Part shown: piece after piece, positions 62,834 to 64,000 of the stretch
How positions within the stretch are numbered: the stretch's first letter is position 1
Layout: each line of letters begins with the position of its first letter
Translations under genes and position numbers: made by a program
The notes under the pieces: generated by a model
Seen by the model: only the letters and a program-made list of their open reading frames with translations
Told to the model about the DNA's origin: nothing
Databases searched by the model: none
Assembly (NCBI RefSeq): GCF_036959255.1
Contig: NZ_JAWMTI010000006.1
Coordinates: 248,001 to 312,000 of the forward strand
Source: Olivibacter sp036959255
GTDB lineage: Bacteria; Bacteroidota; Bacteroidia; Sphingobacteriales; Sphingobacteriaceae
DNA length: 64,000 nt
Direction: 5' to 3'

Positions 62834-64000
62834 TCATTTTCGATATCCTGTATGCTGCTTGTACAGAGCAGTATCTATTTCCATCAACCAGTCTTGATTT
62901 CCCCCTCGTATAGAAAAATATCGGGACAGATTTCTTCTGGCACCATCCTGTTTAAGGATATAATATGTGGCATCGGGAACTCTATTGAAAATTAAATTAC
63001 TATCAAGCTTGCAGACGCTGGATTCAATAAGCTTTTCGTTTCCTGATTCATCGACAACGAACAGAGAATAGCGTCTTCCTCTTTTTACGTATGCTTCCGT
63101 TCCGTGATTAATTCTTTTGATCTTTAAGGAAATGCTTTTGCTGTTATCCAACTTGGGGAATATCAGTTCCCCATTCTGATTTAAATAAAACATTGGGGAA
63201 ACAAACGATACATCACCGGTTTTGGTAGGGACTGCAATTCTGTACAGGATATTTGTTCCCATATCCGTGAATTTTGCTATACTATTTTCAACTTTGGACC
63301 AAAAGATCGGTTTCCATTCACCGTAAGAATTAATACAGATATAGGCTAAGGGAACATCGATGGATGAAGGAAGTTCATACTCCAAATTTCTACTTAACAC
63401 GTGTTCCCCGGTTACATCTTTGATATAGTCACTTTTTAAAAATGGTATTTTAAAATCATTGTCACTAACAATTTTAGAAATGTCATTTGTCCATAAGCCT
63501 TCATATTTGAATGTTTTTCTGAAGACCTTGGCAACTGGTAAATCAAAAGGATGTTCTTTCACCATCATCTTGTCCACAGGATCCCAATGAACATCCAGTC
63601 CGTGACTACCATTTATACTGCCCCAATAAGGAATAATATCGATGGTTGTCGGTATGCCCCCGGCTCTCATGAAATAGGTGGCGACGCTACTTCCCGTAAA
63701 ACACTCACCTCTTTTAAAAATCTTCAATTCGGTGAAAGAAGGGAATTTACTAAGTGTTCCGATTTGCTCATCATATGTATAGAAATCACTTTGTCTCTTT
63801 CGGATCACCTTCCTAATATAATCACTGATAAACTTCTTTTCCCTATGCTGATAATAATTACTTTTAGTATCTCTTTTCCATTTGACCTTCTCTTCCTTTA
63901 AGACAGAGTCTAATTCTTTGCGCCAATAATCAGGGTATTCAGCATCAACCCGGTAGGGTAATAGGTAGTTCAAATAAATCCATTTGGGTGTATCTTTAAA
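62834..64000 (-). CDS. Transglutaminase-like domain protein (5' end outside window)
   Basis: The frame continues to the right edge (reading FKDTPKWIYLNYLLPYRVD), so the start and any signal peptide lie outside; about 388 residues are visible. The central part holds a transglutaminase-like core: KRGECFTGSSVATYFMRAGGIPTTIDIIPYWGS with the nucleophile Cys, then SHGLDVHWDP with His and Asp completing a triad. The C-terminal 180 residues are beta-rich. Exported Bacteroidota proteins of this type process or bind peptides, but the role is not settled. Gene order beyond the edge is unknown. Confidence 0.75.
   Translation of the reverse strand, partial: FKDTPKWIYLNYLLPYRVDAEYPDYWRKELDSVLKEEKVKWKRDTKSNYYQHREKKFISDYIRKVIRKRQSDFYTYDEQIGTLSKFPSFTELKIFKRGECFTGSSVATYFMRAGGIPTTIDIIPYWGSINGSHGLDVHWDPVDKMMVKEHPFDLPVAKVFRKTFKYEGLWTNDISKIVSDNDFKIPFLKSDYIKDVTGEHVLSRNLEYELPSSIDVPLAYICINSYGEWKPIFWSKVENSIAKFTDMGTNILYRIAVPTKTGDVSFVSPMFYLNQNGELIFPKLDNSKSISLKIKRINHGTEAYVKRGRRYSLFVVDESGNEKLIESSVCKLDSNLIFNRVPDATYYILKQDGARRNLSRYFSIRGGNQDWLMEIDTALYKQHTGYRK

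Noticed and set aside
1..64000. CRISPR array, tRNA or rRNA genes, integrase, complete insertion sequence
   Set aside because: I looked for regularly spaced repeats, T-loop patterns and transposase motifs and found none that hold up; the Rpn-like gene is a nuclease family member without flanking inverted repeats.

Overview
The window looks like chromosomal DNA of a Bacteroidota bacterium, most likely a member of the Sphingobacteriaceae. The evidence is six SusC/SusD outer-membrane uptake pairs (one SusD cut by the left edge), the Bacteroidota-type promoter element TAnnTTTG, and small families typical of that group (DUF6266, DUF5675 and DUF6520-like proteins). No rRNA, tRNA, CRISPR array, integrase or complete insertion sequence was seen. 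Region 1 (1-45 kb) is an uptake and desulfurisation supercluster. Four minus-strand operons are each headed by SusC or TlpA: TlpA-SusC-SusD (5407 to the left edge); SusC-SusD-amidohydrolase-SsuD-like flavin monooxygenase-APC permease (14933 to 5915); SusC-SusD-DoxX-DoxX-SusC-SusD-sulfatase (29241 to 15356); and SusC-SusD-sulfatase (44933 to 38659). A fifth unit, a lone plus-strand sulfatase, starts at 29888. There is no glycoside hydrolase or polysaccharide lyase, so this is not an ordinary polysaccharide utilisation locus. Sulfatases, a sulfonate-type monooxygenase and DoxX proteins suggest that sulfur, rather than sugar, is the prize. A 17-bp imperfect palindrome (about TCTACTAAANNTATAGA) lies upstream of all five units. 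At three of them it sits 17-18 bases upstream of a perfect TAnnTTTG box, which points to one shared regulator encoded elsewhere. Two of the SusC leaders also carry a stem-loop with an identical 15-base loop and different, compensated stems. Region 2 (31.5-38 kb) interrupts the supercluster with general stress and redox genes: an SDR-GlcG-AraC group, an ECF sigma factor-membrane protein-esterase operon, and a divergent HxlR / azoreductase-quinone reductase pair. It ends in degenerate sequence that includes a SusD-like scrap. Region 3 (45.5-48.6 kb) holds small accessory genes: a short hydrophobic protein, a DUF5675 protein, two DUF6266 paralogs and a helix-turn-helix protein. Region 4 (48.7-59.3 kb) looks like a regulated small-peptide locus. 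A LytTR membrane regulator faces a small gene across a 12-base direct repeat with 21-base period. An AraC regulator, a 45-residue ORF and an exported two-cysteine small protein follow, and these converge on a SusC-SusD-TlpA operon whose SusC belongs to the TGYQTLPKERATGSF type. A compact multibranched inverted-repeat structure lies at 59145-59254. Region 5 (59.4-64 kb) is more AT-rich and holds a putative HTH protein, a broken regulator, an Rpn/PDDEXK nuclease, two hypothetical genes and a transglutaminase-like protein cut by the right edge.
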